NCBI RefSeq assembly: GCF_016786305.1
Contig: NZ_JADWYV010000006.1
DNA from: Pseudofrankia nepalensis
Lineage (GTDB): Bacteria > Actinomycetota > Actinomycetes > Frankiales > Frankiaceae
Length of the DNA stretch: 64,000 nt
Reading direction: 5' to 3' (one strand)
A model generated the notes under the pieces. The model worked only from the letters and a program-made list of their open reading frames with translations, ran no database searches and was not told the origin of the DNA. The position numbers were made by a program, and so were the translations under genes. Positions 1 to 8,066 of the stretch are shown one piece after another (position 1 is the stretch's first letter; each line of letters starts with the position of its first letter).

Positions 1-2
1 CG

Positions 3-80
3 CTGCTGCCCGAACTCGGCGAGCCACGCATCAGAACCGGCCTACGCCGCCTCGCCGAGAACTACAACGCACGTCGCTAA
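3..80 (+). CDS. 3' end of an unidentified gene
   Basis: An open frame enters from the left edge and ends at the TAA at 78-80. The last residues read LLPELGEPRIRTGLRRLAENYNARR in two parts (LLPELGEPRIRTG, then LRRLAENYNARR). Too little is present to name the family. The following 170 bases before the next gene's stop hold nothing I can support. Confidence 0.35.
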   Translation: MLPELGEPRIRTGLRRLAENYNARR

Positions 81-254
81 GGAAGCGGGTCCGGGGAGGA
101 GCGGAGTGGAGTCGGGGGAAATCCCCGCCCCGCCGGGTGAGGCTTCCCTGCTCGACCACGCAAACCTCGATGAGGGCGAACCTCACCGCGCCAGGCAACG
201 GCCACCCGCCGAGCTGGCCCGGCCACGGTGCCGAGGCGCCTCGGTCGCGCGCTT

Positions 255-1292
255 TCAGGAATCCCTGTCGCCTCGGTCTTCGGAGGACCGCTCTTCGACA
301 ACGTCGACGAAGACCGAGGCGACGAGGGCGACCATGCGGTCGCCGTCGTGAGTCAGTTGGCGCAGAACCTCCCGCGCCGCGGTCCCCGGCAGCTCGACCA
401 GCGCCTGGGTCAGGCGTATCCGCACCGCGGAGTCCGCGCCGGGCGCGGCGAGCTCGTCGACCAGCGCGCCGATGATCCGGTCCGCGCAGTCCGAGTCCAG
501 GGACAGCGTTCCCAGGACCTCCGCCGCCTCGACGTCGCCTGCGCCCTCGACCACCATGGCGACGAGTGTCGGCACGGCGGCGGTCACGCCGTGCCTTCCC
601 AGCGCCAGCGCGGCGTGCCGGCGCACCGTTGTGTCCGGGTCCCCGAGCGCGTCCGCGAGCACGGCGGTCGCACCCGGGGACCCGGACATCTCGGCGATCG
701 CCAACACCGCGCGCTGCCGGATGCCGACATCCCGCGAGTGCACGCCGGCGGCCAGCGCCGCCACGCCGTCGGCGCCCGATCGGGCGAGCGCCCAGCGCAG
801 AGCGCCCGCGACGTTGGGGTCGGACTCGGCCAGGACCGCCCTGGCCAGCAGCTCGGCGGGAACGGACACGCCCTCGGGTCGGGCCAGGACGGCCTGCTGC
901 CTGCGTGTGGCGCTGGTCGAGTCGAGCCCCTGGATGAGTTCGACGATACGCAGTACGCCCTGCCAGTTGGTGGGCGCCGACGCGTCGATCGCGCGGAGCC
1001 GCTCGAGCAGCTCCCGTTCCCGCTCCAAACGGTCTTCGGTCGACCGGATGAGGTCGCTGACCAGGGCGGACGGCGAGAAGGCCGGGTCCTCCAGCGCCCG
1101 CCCGACCTGCTTGAGCGAGAGCCCGAGAGACCGCAGGCTCTCCACATGGAAGATCCTCCGGACGTCCTCGGCGGAGTACTCGCGGTAGCCGCCGACGGTG
1201 CGACCGGTCGGTCGCACCAGCCCGAGGGCGTCGTAGTACCGAAGCATCCGGGTGCTCACCCCCGAGTGGCGGGCCACGTCGCCGATCAGCAA
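255..1292 (-). CDS. MerR-family regulator with C-terminal HEAT repeats
   Basis: A 345-residue protein. Residues 1-70 form a MerR winged helix: MLIGDVARHSGVSTRMLRYY, then a GxGGYREYSAEDVRR-type wing and the SLGLSLKQVGRAL segment. A short coiled coil (about 85-105) follows. Residues 120-335 are a run of HEAT-like repeats with alternating helices and motifs such as VRRHAALALGRHG and IRQRAVLAIAEMSG. MerR proteins normally end in a ligand-binding or dimerisation tail, so a HEAT solenoid as effector domain suggests sensing of a protein partner. Translation starts at TTG 1292, overlapping the upstream HEAT gene by 7 bases, with a GGAGG seven to eight bases ahead. The two genes are therefore coupled. 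The ligand and targets are unknown. Confidence 0.85.
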   Translation of the reverse strand: MLIGDVARHSGVSTRMLRYYDALGLVRPTGRTVGGYREYSAEDVRRIFHVESLRSLGLSLKQVGRALEDPAFSPSALVSDLIRSTEDRLERERELLERLRAIDASAPTNWQGVLRIVELIQGLDSTSATRRQQAVLARPEGVSVPAELLARAVLAESDPNVAGALRWALARSGADGVAALAAGVHSRDVGIRQRAVLAIAEMSGSPGATAVLADALGDPDTTVRRHAALALGRHGVTAAVPTLVAMVVEGAGDVEAAEVLGTLSLDSDCADRIIGALVDELAAPGADSAVRIRLTQALVELPGTAAREVLRQLTHDGDRMVALVASVFVDVVEERSSEDRGDRDS

Positions 1293-2164
1293 TCCACTGC
1301 CTCCGCGGCCTCCATCGACTCGGCCGTCTCCGCGGGTTCGCCGATCTCCGCGACGCCGGCGGTCTCCGCGGTCTCGGCGGCCTCCGAAGTCTCGATGGCC
1401 TCCGAAGCCTCGGCGGCCTTCGAAGTCTCACCGACTCCCGGCGCTGCCGCGGCAGCGGCAGCGGCGGCGGCTCGTTCCGGGCCGAGCGCGATGACCCGCT
1501 TCGCCTCGTCGATGGCCGCGTCGAAACCGGCCTCCGGGTCCTGGCGGAGCAACCTGGTGGCGCGGGCGTGCGCGGCCACGGCCGGGTCGGGATCCGCCGT
1601 GGCCTTCTCCAGGGCGGGCTCGACCACGTCGCCGAGGTCGACGAGCGCGCGGCTCAGGCTCAGCCGCACAGCGCGGTCGCCGCGGCCCAGCTGCGCAACC
1701 AGTTCGTCGGCCAGGTCCTTCTTCTCGTCCTCGGGCACGAGGGCGACCGCGAGGCGCCACGCGGTGCGCGCGACCTCGTCGTCGGCGTCACGCAGCATGT
1801 CGCGTGTGATCCAGGCCCACGCGCCCCTGTCGCCGATCTTGCTGAGCGTGTGCAACGCCTGGCTGCGAGCCTGAACGCGCGCGGAGTCGAGTTCCCGGCG
1901 GATCCGGGGCAGGGTGATCTGCGGCGAGAGGCGGGTCAGCGCCCAGGAAAGCATGTCTCGCACGAAGAAGTCCGGCTCGACCGCGCACCGCTCGACGAGC
2001 GTCTCCAGGAGGCCGGGGTCGGGGTTCGAGCCGACCGCCAGGGCCGCCTGAAGCCGGACCGATGGGTCCTTGGCGCCCAGGGCGTTGGCCACGCGGGTGT
2101 TCTGCGGGGTTCCGTCTGTCGTGTTGATCGGACCACCTCCCACTCCCAGTGGAAGCCCTATCAC
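1286..2164 (-). CDS. HEAT-repeat protein with Ala/Glu-rich tail
   Basis: A 292-residue cytoplasmic protein. After a short Gly-rich start, residues 22-215 are HEAT-type helical repeats (for example KDPSVRLQAALAVGSNPDPG, and DRAVRLSLSRALVDLGDVVE). Residues 232-292 are a low-complexity tail with an Ala run and then repeated EASEA/ETSEAAETAET units. The DNA for the tail is a degenerate tandem repeat at about 1310-1440. It overlaps the start of the MerR-HEAT gene and is the first gene of the pair. A chaperone-like or scaffold role that senses or delivers a signal to the MerR partner is inference. No catalytic motif is seen. Confidence 0.75.
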   Translation of the reverse strand: MIGLPLGVGGGPINTTDGTPQNTRVANALGAKDPSVRLQAALAVGSNPDPGLLETLVERCAVEPDFFVRDMLSWALTRLSPQITLPRIRRELDSARVQARSQALHTLSKIGDRGAWAWITRDMLRDADDEVARTAWRLAVALVPEDEKKDLADELVAQLGRGDRAVRLSLSRALVDLGDVVEPALEKATADPDPAVAAHARATRLLRQDPEAGFDAAIDEAKRVIALGPERAAAAAAAAAAPGVGETSKAAEASEAIETSEAAETAETAGVAEIGEPAETAESMEAAEAVDC

Positions 2165-2298
2165 CGTGTCAAGGTCAAGCCCGTGACCAGCGGTTCACAA
2201 GATCGCCTGACTCGGGTGCGTCGGCATGGTGGATGACGGTATGGGACACCGCACAGGTGCCGGTGGAGCGCGGGAAGGCGGCCTCGGCGCGGGTGCCC

Positions 2299-2344
2299 CT
2301 CTCTCGCTCGAACACGGGCGACTCTCTCGCTCGAACACGGGCGA
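2299..2344. repeat. perfect 23-bp tandem duplication
   Basis: The unit CTCTCTCGCTCGAACACGGG plus CGA occurs twice head to tail (2299-2321 and 2322-2344). It lies upstream of the HEAT gene and downstream of the deaminase stop. No function is evident. It may be a recent slippage event. Confidence 0.8.
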
Positions 2345-2405
2345 CGCGACCTGATGCTCAATGTCGGGTGGGGCTTCGTGAGCTTCCGATCATGCCGCCC
2401 GGGTT

Positions 2406-2891
2406 CTACCGGAGGTGGGGGAAACGGGCGCGGTGCAGGCTCCGGACGATCTCGGTGAAACTCTCCACGGGGCCTTCCACGACGGCCCCTGGCACGACCC
2501 GCGAGATTGGTAGCGCCGCGACCGGCGCCGGTGGAACTCCCCATTCTTCGAGCCACGAGACCAGCTGGCCGCTGGACGCCGCGTAGACGATGCGCCCCAG
2601 GCCAACCCAGCCGTGGCTCGCGGCGCACATGGGGCAGTGCTCGCCGGATGTGTACACGGTCGCCGCCGCTCGTTCGTCCGGCGTCAGGTTCTCGGCGGAC
2701 CACCGGGAGATCTCGAACTCGGGGTGGCGCGTGGCGTCCCCGTCCTTGACCCGGTTCCGGTCCTCGAACAGGACCGCGTCATCGCCTGACACGAGCACGG
2801 AGCCGAATGGCTCGTCACCATCCTCCAGCGCCTCGCGCGCCAGTTCGACACACCGTTGAAGGTGAACAAGATCGGCCGCGGTGATGGTCAT
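2406..2891 (-). CDS. nucleoside deaminase (CMP/dCMP deaminase fold)
   Basis: A 161-residue zinc-dependent deaminase of the guanine/cytosine deaminase and tRNA-adenosine deaminase superfamily. The active-site signature is visible: ATRHPEFEI (H-x-E, with Pro where many members have Ala) and EHCPMCAASHGW (PCxxC zinc ligands). The N-terminus ELAREALEDGDEPFGSVLVS matches the family's first helix and strand. Length is normal for the family. The long acidic C-terminal helix region (VEGPVESFTEIVRSLHRARF) resembles guanine-deaminase-like members. The substrate cannot be fixed from sequence. The gene stands alone. Confidence 0.88.
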   Translation of the reverse strand: MTITAADLVHLQRCVELAREALEDGDEPFGSVLVSGDDAVLFEDRNRVKDGDATRHPEFEISRWSAENLTPDERAAATVYTSGEHCPMCAASHGWVGLGRIVYAASSGQLVSWLEEWGVPPAPVAALPISRVVPGAVVEGPVESFTEIVRSLHRARFPHLR

Positions 2892-3005
2892 CCACTGATC
2901 TTCCCGCCTCGCCTCGCCTGGCCTGTCATGACCCGCCCGGCCACCACGTCGCTCCTGATCGATCTCCGGCGAGACAAGGGCTCCCGGTCAGGCGGCGCGC
3001 CGTCG

Positions 3006-3473
3006 TCAGGGGCGGTTGAACGCCCACGCGACGAGCAGGGCCAGACCCGTGGCGACCAGCACCAGCGCCACCCCGCCGAGAAAGAAGAACCCGACCGTCT
3101 TCAGCAGCGCCACCGCGACCGGGACGGTGGCGGCTAGAACGAGGAAGCCCCGGGCGGTGACCGGAGCCCGCAGCAGCGTCAGCCACGTCCTCGACGCGCC
3201 GTATCCTTCCTCGCTCAGGTCCGCCAGCGCGGCCGGGACCAGCCGCAGCGTCCCCCAGGACAGCGCGGCGAACGCGACGGACAGCCCGAGGGCGTATAGG
3301 AAACCGATGGCGCCGCCGAACGCGTCGAACGACGCGCCGGCCCCGATCGCGGTACAGACGAACGCGAGGTACCAGGGCACGGTGCGGTCCTGTCGGGCCT
3401 GGACGGCCAGCCGGCGGGCCTGCGCCATCCGCTCGGCGCGCCGACCGCCTCCCGCGGAATCCATGACGTCCAT
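3006..3473 (-). CDS. four-helix membrane protein of unknown function
   Basis: About 155 residues from ATG 3473, chosen because GGAAGGGG lies ahead of it; an in-frame start at 3524 is possible. A basic N-terminal stretch (RRAERMAQARRLAVQARQ) precedes four hydrophobic segments starting WYLAFVCTAIGAGA, FLYALGLSVAFAALSWG, GFLVLAATVPVAVALLK and FFFLGGVALVLVATGLALLV. No recognised motif is present. It is probably an inner-membrane protein. Confidence 0.7.
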   Translation of the reverse strand: MDVMDSAGGGRRAERMAQARRLAVQARQDRTVPWYLAFVCTAIGAGASFDAFGGAIGFLYALGLSVAFAALSWGTLRLVPAALADLSEEGYGASRTWLTLLRAPVTARGFLVLAATVPVAVALLKTVGFFFLGGVALVLVATGLALLVAWAFNRP

Positions 3474-3608
3474 CGCAGACCCCTTCCCTCCACGCTCGTG
3501 AACCCTCGGATACTCGACGTCCATCGTCTCGCCCCGGATCCGGGAACGCAGGACATCGCCGGATTCGACGGGCCATCAGGCCCGCCGAGGGTCCGGTCTT
3601 GGGATGAC

Positions 3609-3941
3609 TTACCGGCCGAGTTGCCGGTTGAGCTCCTCAAGCATGTCAATGATTTCCAGTCTGCTGGTGCCGGCTGGCGTGATCCGCGTCGTGCCGTAGG
3701 CGAGCTCGGCCAAAGCCGAGCGCGCGGCGGCAAGCTCGGCCGCGGTGACGTCCAGTTGGTACCAGGAGGCGTTGGTCGCCGGGACGGCCTCGTCACGCAG
3801 CCGCACGGCGACGGCCCGCGCCGTCTCGGCGCCCACGCCCGTCCGGATCCTCCACTCGTCGTCTCCAAGGTCGTCCAGGGCAATGTCGACGGCGCGCGAG
3901 AATGGGTCCGTGTCCGATCTGGCCTGGGACGACGTGCGCAT
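3609..3941 (-). CDS. small hypothetical protein, related to the fragment at 20457
   Basis: About 110 residues from ATG 3941. The frame stays open further upstream, but that part is antisense to the next gene. The C-terminal half reads AELAYGTTRITPAGTSRLEI then IDMLEELNRQLGR. The last 100 bases are nearly repeated inside a pseudogene at 20457-20570, so this is one copy of a duplicated sequence. The 5' end overlaps the divergent gene at 3910. Function is unknown and the start is uncertain. Confidence 0.5.
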   Translation of the reverse strand: MRTSSQARSDTDPFSRAVDIALDDLGDDEWRIRTGVGAETARAVAVRLRDEAVPATNASWYQLDVTAAELAAARSALAELAYGTTRITPAGTSRLEIIDMLEELNRQLGR

Positions 3942-4407
3942 CCTCTTTGATCCTGAACTGAATGGGACCTTGCCCGATGTGGCCATCGACCCGGCCGGCG
4001 TGGACGACTGGCAGGCGATCTTCGACCTGATCCGGGCTCGGAACTGGGTTTGCGAATACACGGAGGGCTCCGCGGCGCTCGCCCTGCCCTCCGCCGGGGA
4101 GATCTTCACTCGGCACGGGCGGGAGTCCGTTCTGTTGAAGATGTGGCCGACCCCGGATGTCCAGGTGAACTTCTGGCCGATGAGCGCGGACCGTGTCGAT
4201 TTCGATGTCGACCTTCGAGAGCTGCAGGGCCAGGACCGCTTGGACGATCTGTGCGAGCTGCTGCGAGTACTCGGGCGCCTGCTGGGCAAGCCGGTAGTGA
4301 TGACGGCGGAAGGTAACTACCAGGACCGGCTACTCGGATACGACGTCGAAGCGGATCGGGTTGTTCTGCTGGTTGATCCGACCGCCGGCTTCGCCCCTCG
4401 GCCGTAG
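3910..4407 (+). CDS. hypothetical protein
   Basis: About 165 residues from GTG 3910 (ATG 3883 is the alternative; neither has a strong ribosome site). The protein is soluble and acidic with aromatic-rich segments (LIRARNWVCEYTEG, LKMWPTPDVQVNFWPM) and ends VLLVDPTAGFAPRP. GC at third positions supports coding. I do not recognise a family. It is transcribed away from the small gene at 3609-3941, with about 30 bases of 5' overlap. Confidence 0.6.
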   Translation: MSDLAWDDVRILFDPELNGTLPDVAIDPAGVDDWQAIFDLIRARNWVCEYTEGSAALALPSAGEIFTRHGRESVLLKMWPTPDVQVNFWPMSADRVDFDVDLRELQGQDRLDDLCELLRVLGRLLGKPVVMTAEGNYQDRLLGYDVEADRVVLLVDPTAGFAPRP

Positions 4408-4529
4408 GCGGCCCGGCAGCCTGGTCAAGGCATGCGGCTGCCAGCGTGGCTGCCAGAAACGATCAAAGGCCAACGGAGCTGATCAACATCAGCCCTGTTG
4501 ACCTGCAAGAACTACACAGTGCAAGCGTT

Positions 4530-4569
4530 GGGCGGGTGGGGCTCGAACCCACGACCGGAGGATTATGAG
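4530..4569. repeat. left attachment-site repeat (orphan tRNA 3' half)
   Basis: These 40 bases are identical to 9187-9226, and the match extends four more bases leftward after one mismatch. On the minus strand they read from the anticodon loop (CTCATAA) through the T arm (GTGGGTTCGAGCCCCAC) to most of the acceptor strand. The bases to the right (from 4570) do not continue the tRNA, so it is not a gene. Confidence 0.85.
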
Positions 4570-4826
4570 GACTATCCGGCTTAGCGGTGTGCTGAGCTGC
4601 ATAGATACACCTCATACGCCACCGTGCGTCGTCGAATACTCCGCTGTACGCAGCCCCGGCGTGGGCGTCCAGAGGTGTCGGACATCACGTCGCGCATCCG
4701 GGCGTTAGACCTGATCCGCCGAAGGGTCATCAGACGGTCCTGTTTGGGATCGACCTCGGTTCCGAGGACGTGAGCGCGCCTGGTTCTGCGCCCGAGGTTC
4801 TGTACCTCCCGGCTTGGTGTCCCTGC

Positions 4827-5252
4827 CTACAGATGGGAGGTCCAAGGGTTGACGAGTGGGACCCGCATGGGCGCGAAGTCGGACTCGTTGCGGGTGACAA
4901 GCGTGAGGCTGTGGACCTGGGCTGTGGCGGCGATGAGCGCGTCGTGGGCTGGGCGTCGGTCGGGCACGTGGAGTCGTGCTGCCGAGTCGGCGACGGCTTG
5001 GTCGACGTCGAGCAGGCGGCCCGAGTATGCCGGGAGCACGTTCTGATCGAGCCATGAGTCCAGGATGGCTGCCTGTTGCGCGTCGTGCCGTCGTTTGTTC
5101 TCGATGCCTGCGCGCAGCTCCAGCAGGGTGATGACGGAGAGGTAGGTGTCTGATGGCGACAGGGTGTCGGCCCAGGCGTTGAATCGGTCATCTCTGCGTT
5201 TCGCGGGCTTGCGGAGCTCGGAGATGACGTTGGTGTCGAGTAGGAAGGTCAT
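4827..5252 (-). CDS. PIN-domain ribonuclease toxin (VapC/FitB type)
   Basis: A 141-residue PIN-domain protein. Conserved acidic residues are visible in LLDTNVISELRKP (first Asp), LLELRAGIE (Glu), HDALIAATA (Asp) and TRNESDFAP (Asp), the expected Mg-dependent RNase site. Family members cleave tRNA or rRNA when freed from antitoxin. The ATG overlaps the antitoxin stop by four bases (ATGA), giving coupled translation and the usual antitoxin-first order. The gene lies inside the tRNA-Met element, where it may stabilise the island (inference). Confidence 0.92.
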   Translation of the reverse strand: MTFLLDTNVISELRKPAKRRDDRFNAWADTLSPSDTYLSVITLLELRAGIENKRRHDAQQAAILDSWLDQNVLPAYSGRLLDVDQAVADSAARLHVPDRRPAHDALIAATAQVHSLTLVTRNESDFAPMRVPLVNPWTSHL

Positions 5253-5488
5253 AGGTCGACCTCGCGCAGGGAGTCCCGCGGACGCACCGGCTCGAAGTCG
5301 ATCTCCTCGTCGAGGACGAACGCATCCCCCAGGCTGCCTGCACTGCCCGTGAGCCGCTGGTAGTCGGCGAACGACAGCAGCACGTGCGAGGGTCGTCCGT
5401 GGTCTGTGATGATCACAGGGCCGCTGGCGGCAGCTCGTTTGACCGCGCTCACGTCCCGGTTGAACTCTCGCGACGAGACCATGGTCAT
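5249..5488 (-). CDS. Phd/YefM-family antitoxin
   Basis: About 79 residues from ATG 5488, chosen because GGGGAGG lies eight bases ahead; GTG 5497 is also in frame. The N-terminal half (SSREFNRDVSAVKRAAASG, VIITDHGRPSHVLLSFADYQ) is the Phd/YefM DNA-binding fold. The acidic C-terminus (LDEEIDFEPVRP) would wrap the PIN toxin. The protein is expected to repress its own operon through the palindrome at 5505-5520. It overlaps the toxin gene by four bases. Confidence 0.9.
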   Translation of the reverse strand: MTMVSSREFNRDVSAVKRAAASGPVIITDHGRPSHVLLSFADYQRLTGSAGSLGDAFVLDEEIDFEPVRPRDSLREVDL

Positions 5489-5504
5489 CGCGACCACCTC
5501 CCCG

Positions 5505-5520
5505 GTAGGTACGTACCTAC
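5505..5520. promoter_or_regulatory. operator palindrome of the toxin-antitoxin operon
   Basis: GTAGGTACGTACCTAC is a perfect 16-bp palindrome 17 bases upstream of the antitoxin start. It is where a Phd-type antitoxin would bind for autoregulation. The site is seen directly; the binding is inferred. Confidence 0.7.
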
Positions 5521-5753
5521 ACTACCCGCTGCGAGGTGTCCCGCTTCGGTCGTCCGTGGAGATCGCCTCCAACGCCCCGACCGCGACGACTGTGACCTCA
5601 GGCCATAGGCGCGACCCAGACGGCAGCCTTGCTACAGATCGGGTGGCTGTCGTCCGCAGCGTGCCCTCCAGAGGGCAACTGACGGCACGGCTCAACCACG
5701 AGGAGGTCGCACAGACAGTTGCCCGGTTGATCGAGATCCGTCGATGGCACTTC

Positions 5754-8066
5754 TCACCCGTTCTGCCCTACGCCGGACGACAACAGGTATCGGGCACGCG
5801 TCGCGAACAGCGTGTCGTCCGTTCGTTCCACGCGCCAGAACCGCCAGTCGCCCGGGTTGGGCGCTCCGGTGGCGGCCTTGGCCGCGGCGCTCAGCGAGCG
5901 ATGGATCTTGCCGGAAGCCGTGCGAATCCGGCCGTCGGCTGTCAGCGTCGCAGGGAACATCTGACCGTCGCGACGCCCAACGAGCCGTTCGTCGGCGCGC
6001 AGGAGGCCAGCGTCGATCAGTTCCTTCAGCGTCACGTTGTACCGCTGCCGCCGCCGGGGCGCATCGTCGTCAACATCGCGCCCGCCATCACCGCGATCAT
6101 TGCCGACCGCCGTGACGGGCGATCGGGTGCTGGACGAGAGGGGCAGACCGAGTGACTCCGGCGACCAGATCCGTTCGGCCATCGCCCGATACAACCGGCC
6201 GCGGGCATTGACGACCGCCTCTGGGGGGTCGCCGACATCGTAGGGCCGAAACAGCTCGGTCAGCCCCTGCTCTGCGATGAAGGTGCTGAAGCGTTTGTGT
6301 CCGCGGCTCCGGTAGATGTCCGGGTGCAACGAACCAGCCAAAACATTGGACCGAAGGTACGACGCGAGCTTTCTTTCCAGCGGCAGGCCACCGACGCTGG
6401 CGTTGTCCGACCCGTCGAGCAGGACAAGGCCACCAAGCCGTGACCGCATGCGCTCGAAGTCCGTGGCGGACGTTGCCTGCGCCGCGTAGGTGCCGGCGCC
6501 GCTGCTCTTCGTGAACAAGTGTTCAACCTCGAAAGGCCGTCGACCTTGCGCCACCGCCAGCAGGTGCTCCACGTTCTCGCTATGGCCGGTACCTCCCGCC
6601 AGCCACACGGTGAGTCTGGCGAGGAGATACAGCACGAAAGACCGGTTCCCGCCCTGCAGGTAACGTAGCTCGGGCATTTCGACGAGATGGACGTACCAGC
6701 CGGCTGCTGCCTCGCCGAGCACATGGCCCAACTCATCAGCGGTGCGGGTCATCCGTACTCGGCCGAGCAGCGCCGACACCAGTTCGTCGAGCTCGCTCGG
6801 GCCGTAGGGCAGCTGCCGGACCCCGCGGGTGACGACGAATAAGTCAAGGAACCGGGCCACCAGCTCGGCCTTACGAAGTACGGATGGCTCCGGCTCGTTC
6901 GGCTCGGCGGCGGCTAACGCAAGGTCGAACTGGCGCGGTATCCGGTGATAGGTATTATACCAGATCGCTTCCTGGCCCGGACGGAGCTGGCTCGTCGCCT
7001 CCAGCATCGCCACATAGGGCCGCGAAAGCGGCTCGAAGACATCGGTGAAAAGCCTGACCCGTCCGTCCCTCTTCCGGTTCTGACCGATAGTTTCGGCATT
7101 TTCGTGGAGCCATTCGTGTGGAGCGCTCTCCAGCAGCTGGCTGGCATCGGCGGCGGGAGTTACGTACTTGGCGCGCACCACCGCGCGCACGAACTCCAGC
7201 GGGGCGTCCCGGTCCGGGCCGTGCAGCTTGTCAACCATATGCTGCCACCGCAGGTCGAGCTGGTAAGGATCGCCGGGCGCGTCGGCGAGCAGGTAGTTCT
7301 TCAGCAGGTCCAGCGGGGCGAGATGTTTGCCGCGGTCATTCATCGCGGAGAACATCTCCTTGCCGCGGGTGGCGTCGCCGGCGTCGAGCTCGACGAGCGA
7401 GACCCGGTCGAGAAGCCAGCGGGCGAAGTACGGAAGCGCGTCCTGCTTCAGGTCCTCCGGCCAGCGAGTAAGCAGATGCTCCGCGGCCTCGTGCAGCCGC
7501 CGCACATCGGCGGGCACACCGTCGCTGGTAAAAGGGCGGTCGTTGGCGAGCTGGTCAAAGAACTCTGCATACCGGTCGACGCGGACGGCGAAGTGCTGGC
7601 CGCCATGGTCCTCGCCGCGCATAAGCAAGCGAACCGCCGCATGTAGGTGTCCAGCGTCGTGCCGGTACTCAGTCAGAGTGCCCAGCCTGATCAGCATCAG
7701 CAGTAGCGTGATGACCCGCTGCTGACCGTCAGCAAGATATATCCGCCCATTCTGGCGATAGATAATAATGGAGCCGAGAAAATAGGGATCGTAAAGCTTG
7801 GTATCCTCCTCCAGATGTGTCTCGTACCACTGTGCGGTGAACTTCGCCGCCAGATCGTCGACCAGTTTCTCGACCTGTACGATTTCCCAGGCGTAATCAC
7901 GTTGGAAGGAGTCGAGATAGTAGGTCCTGCCGTCGAATAGCTTCCGGACCGTCAGCACTGCGGGCTCTACCAGCGGTTTTGCGACCGCAGGTAGGCGTGC
8001 CATTCTCGGCACCGGCCTCCGGCTCGGTGGTCTCGTCGTGGCCACGGTGGCTCTTTCCGCCGTCAA
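5754..8066 (-). CDS. DUF262-DUF1524-RAMA protein (GmrSD/SspE-like nuclease)
   Basis: A protein of about 770 residues. The N-terminal DUF262 (ParB/sulfiredoxin-like NTPase) carries FQRDYAWE (about 54-61), LADGQQRVITLLLM (about 111-124) and MNDRGKHLAPLDLLKNYLL (about 240-258). The HNH-type DUF1524 region spans about 508-575: FEVEHLFTK, RLGGLVLLDG and a following N/K pair. The usual HxxP is HLFT here. Residues about 675-745 match a RAMA domain (LKELIDAGLLRADERL, DGRIRTASGKIH, GDWRFWRV), thought to recognise modified DNA. DUF262-DUF1524 proteins include the GmrSD type IV restriction enzyme and SspE. A RAMA tail suggests recognition of modified target or self DNA. Translation starts at TTG 8066, four bases into the stop of the upstream gene. 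The role is inferred as anti-phage. Confidence 0.85.
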   Translation of the reverse strand: MTAERATVATTRPPSRRPVPRMARLPAVAKPLVEPAVLTVRKLFDGRTYYLDSFQRDYAWEIVQVEKLVDDLAAKFTAQWYETHLEEDTKLYDPYFLGSIIIYRQNGRIYLADGQQRVITLLLMLIRLGTLTEYRHDAGHLHAAVRLLMRGEDHGGQHFAVRVDRYAEFFDQLANDRPFTSDGVPADVRRLHEAAEHLLTRWPEDLKQDALPYFARWLLDRVSLVELDAGDATRGKEMFSAMNDRGKHLAPLDLLKNYLLADAPGDPYQLDLRWQHMVDKLHGPDRDAPLEFVRAVVRAKYVTPAADASQLLESAPHEWLHENAETIGQNRKRDGRVRLFTDVFEPLSRPYVAMLEATSQLRPGQEAIWYNTYHRIPRQFDLALAAAEPNEPEPSVLRKAELVARFLDLFVVTRGVRQLPYGPSELDELVSALLGRVRMTRTADELGHVLGEAAAGWYVHLVEMPELRYLQGGNRSFVLYLLARLTVWLAGGTGHSENVEHLLAVAQGRRPFEVEHLFTKSSGAGTYAAQATSATDFERMRSRLGGLVLLDGSDNASVGGLPLERKLASYLRSNVLAGSLHPDIYRSRGHKRFSTFIAEQGLTELFRPYDVGDPPEAVVNARGRLYRAMAERIWSPESLGLPLSSSTRSPVTAVGNDRGDGGRDVDDDAPRRRQRYNVTLKELIDAGLLRADERLVGRRDGQMFPATLTADGRIRTASGKIHRSLSAAAKAATGAPNPGDWRFWRVERTDDTLFATRARYLLSSGVGQNG

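Noticed and set aside
31..1431. Very long Arg/Pro/Gly-rich open frames opposite or beside the MerR and HEAT genes
   Set aside because: They are shadows created by high GC. Composition is low-complexity, they lack domain motifs, and they overlap well-supported genes.
4530..4600. A second tRNA gene at the left att repeat
   Set aside because: Only the 3' half is present; the bases beyond 4569 do not form a D arm or 5' acceptor strand.
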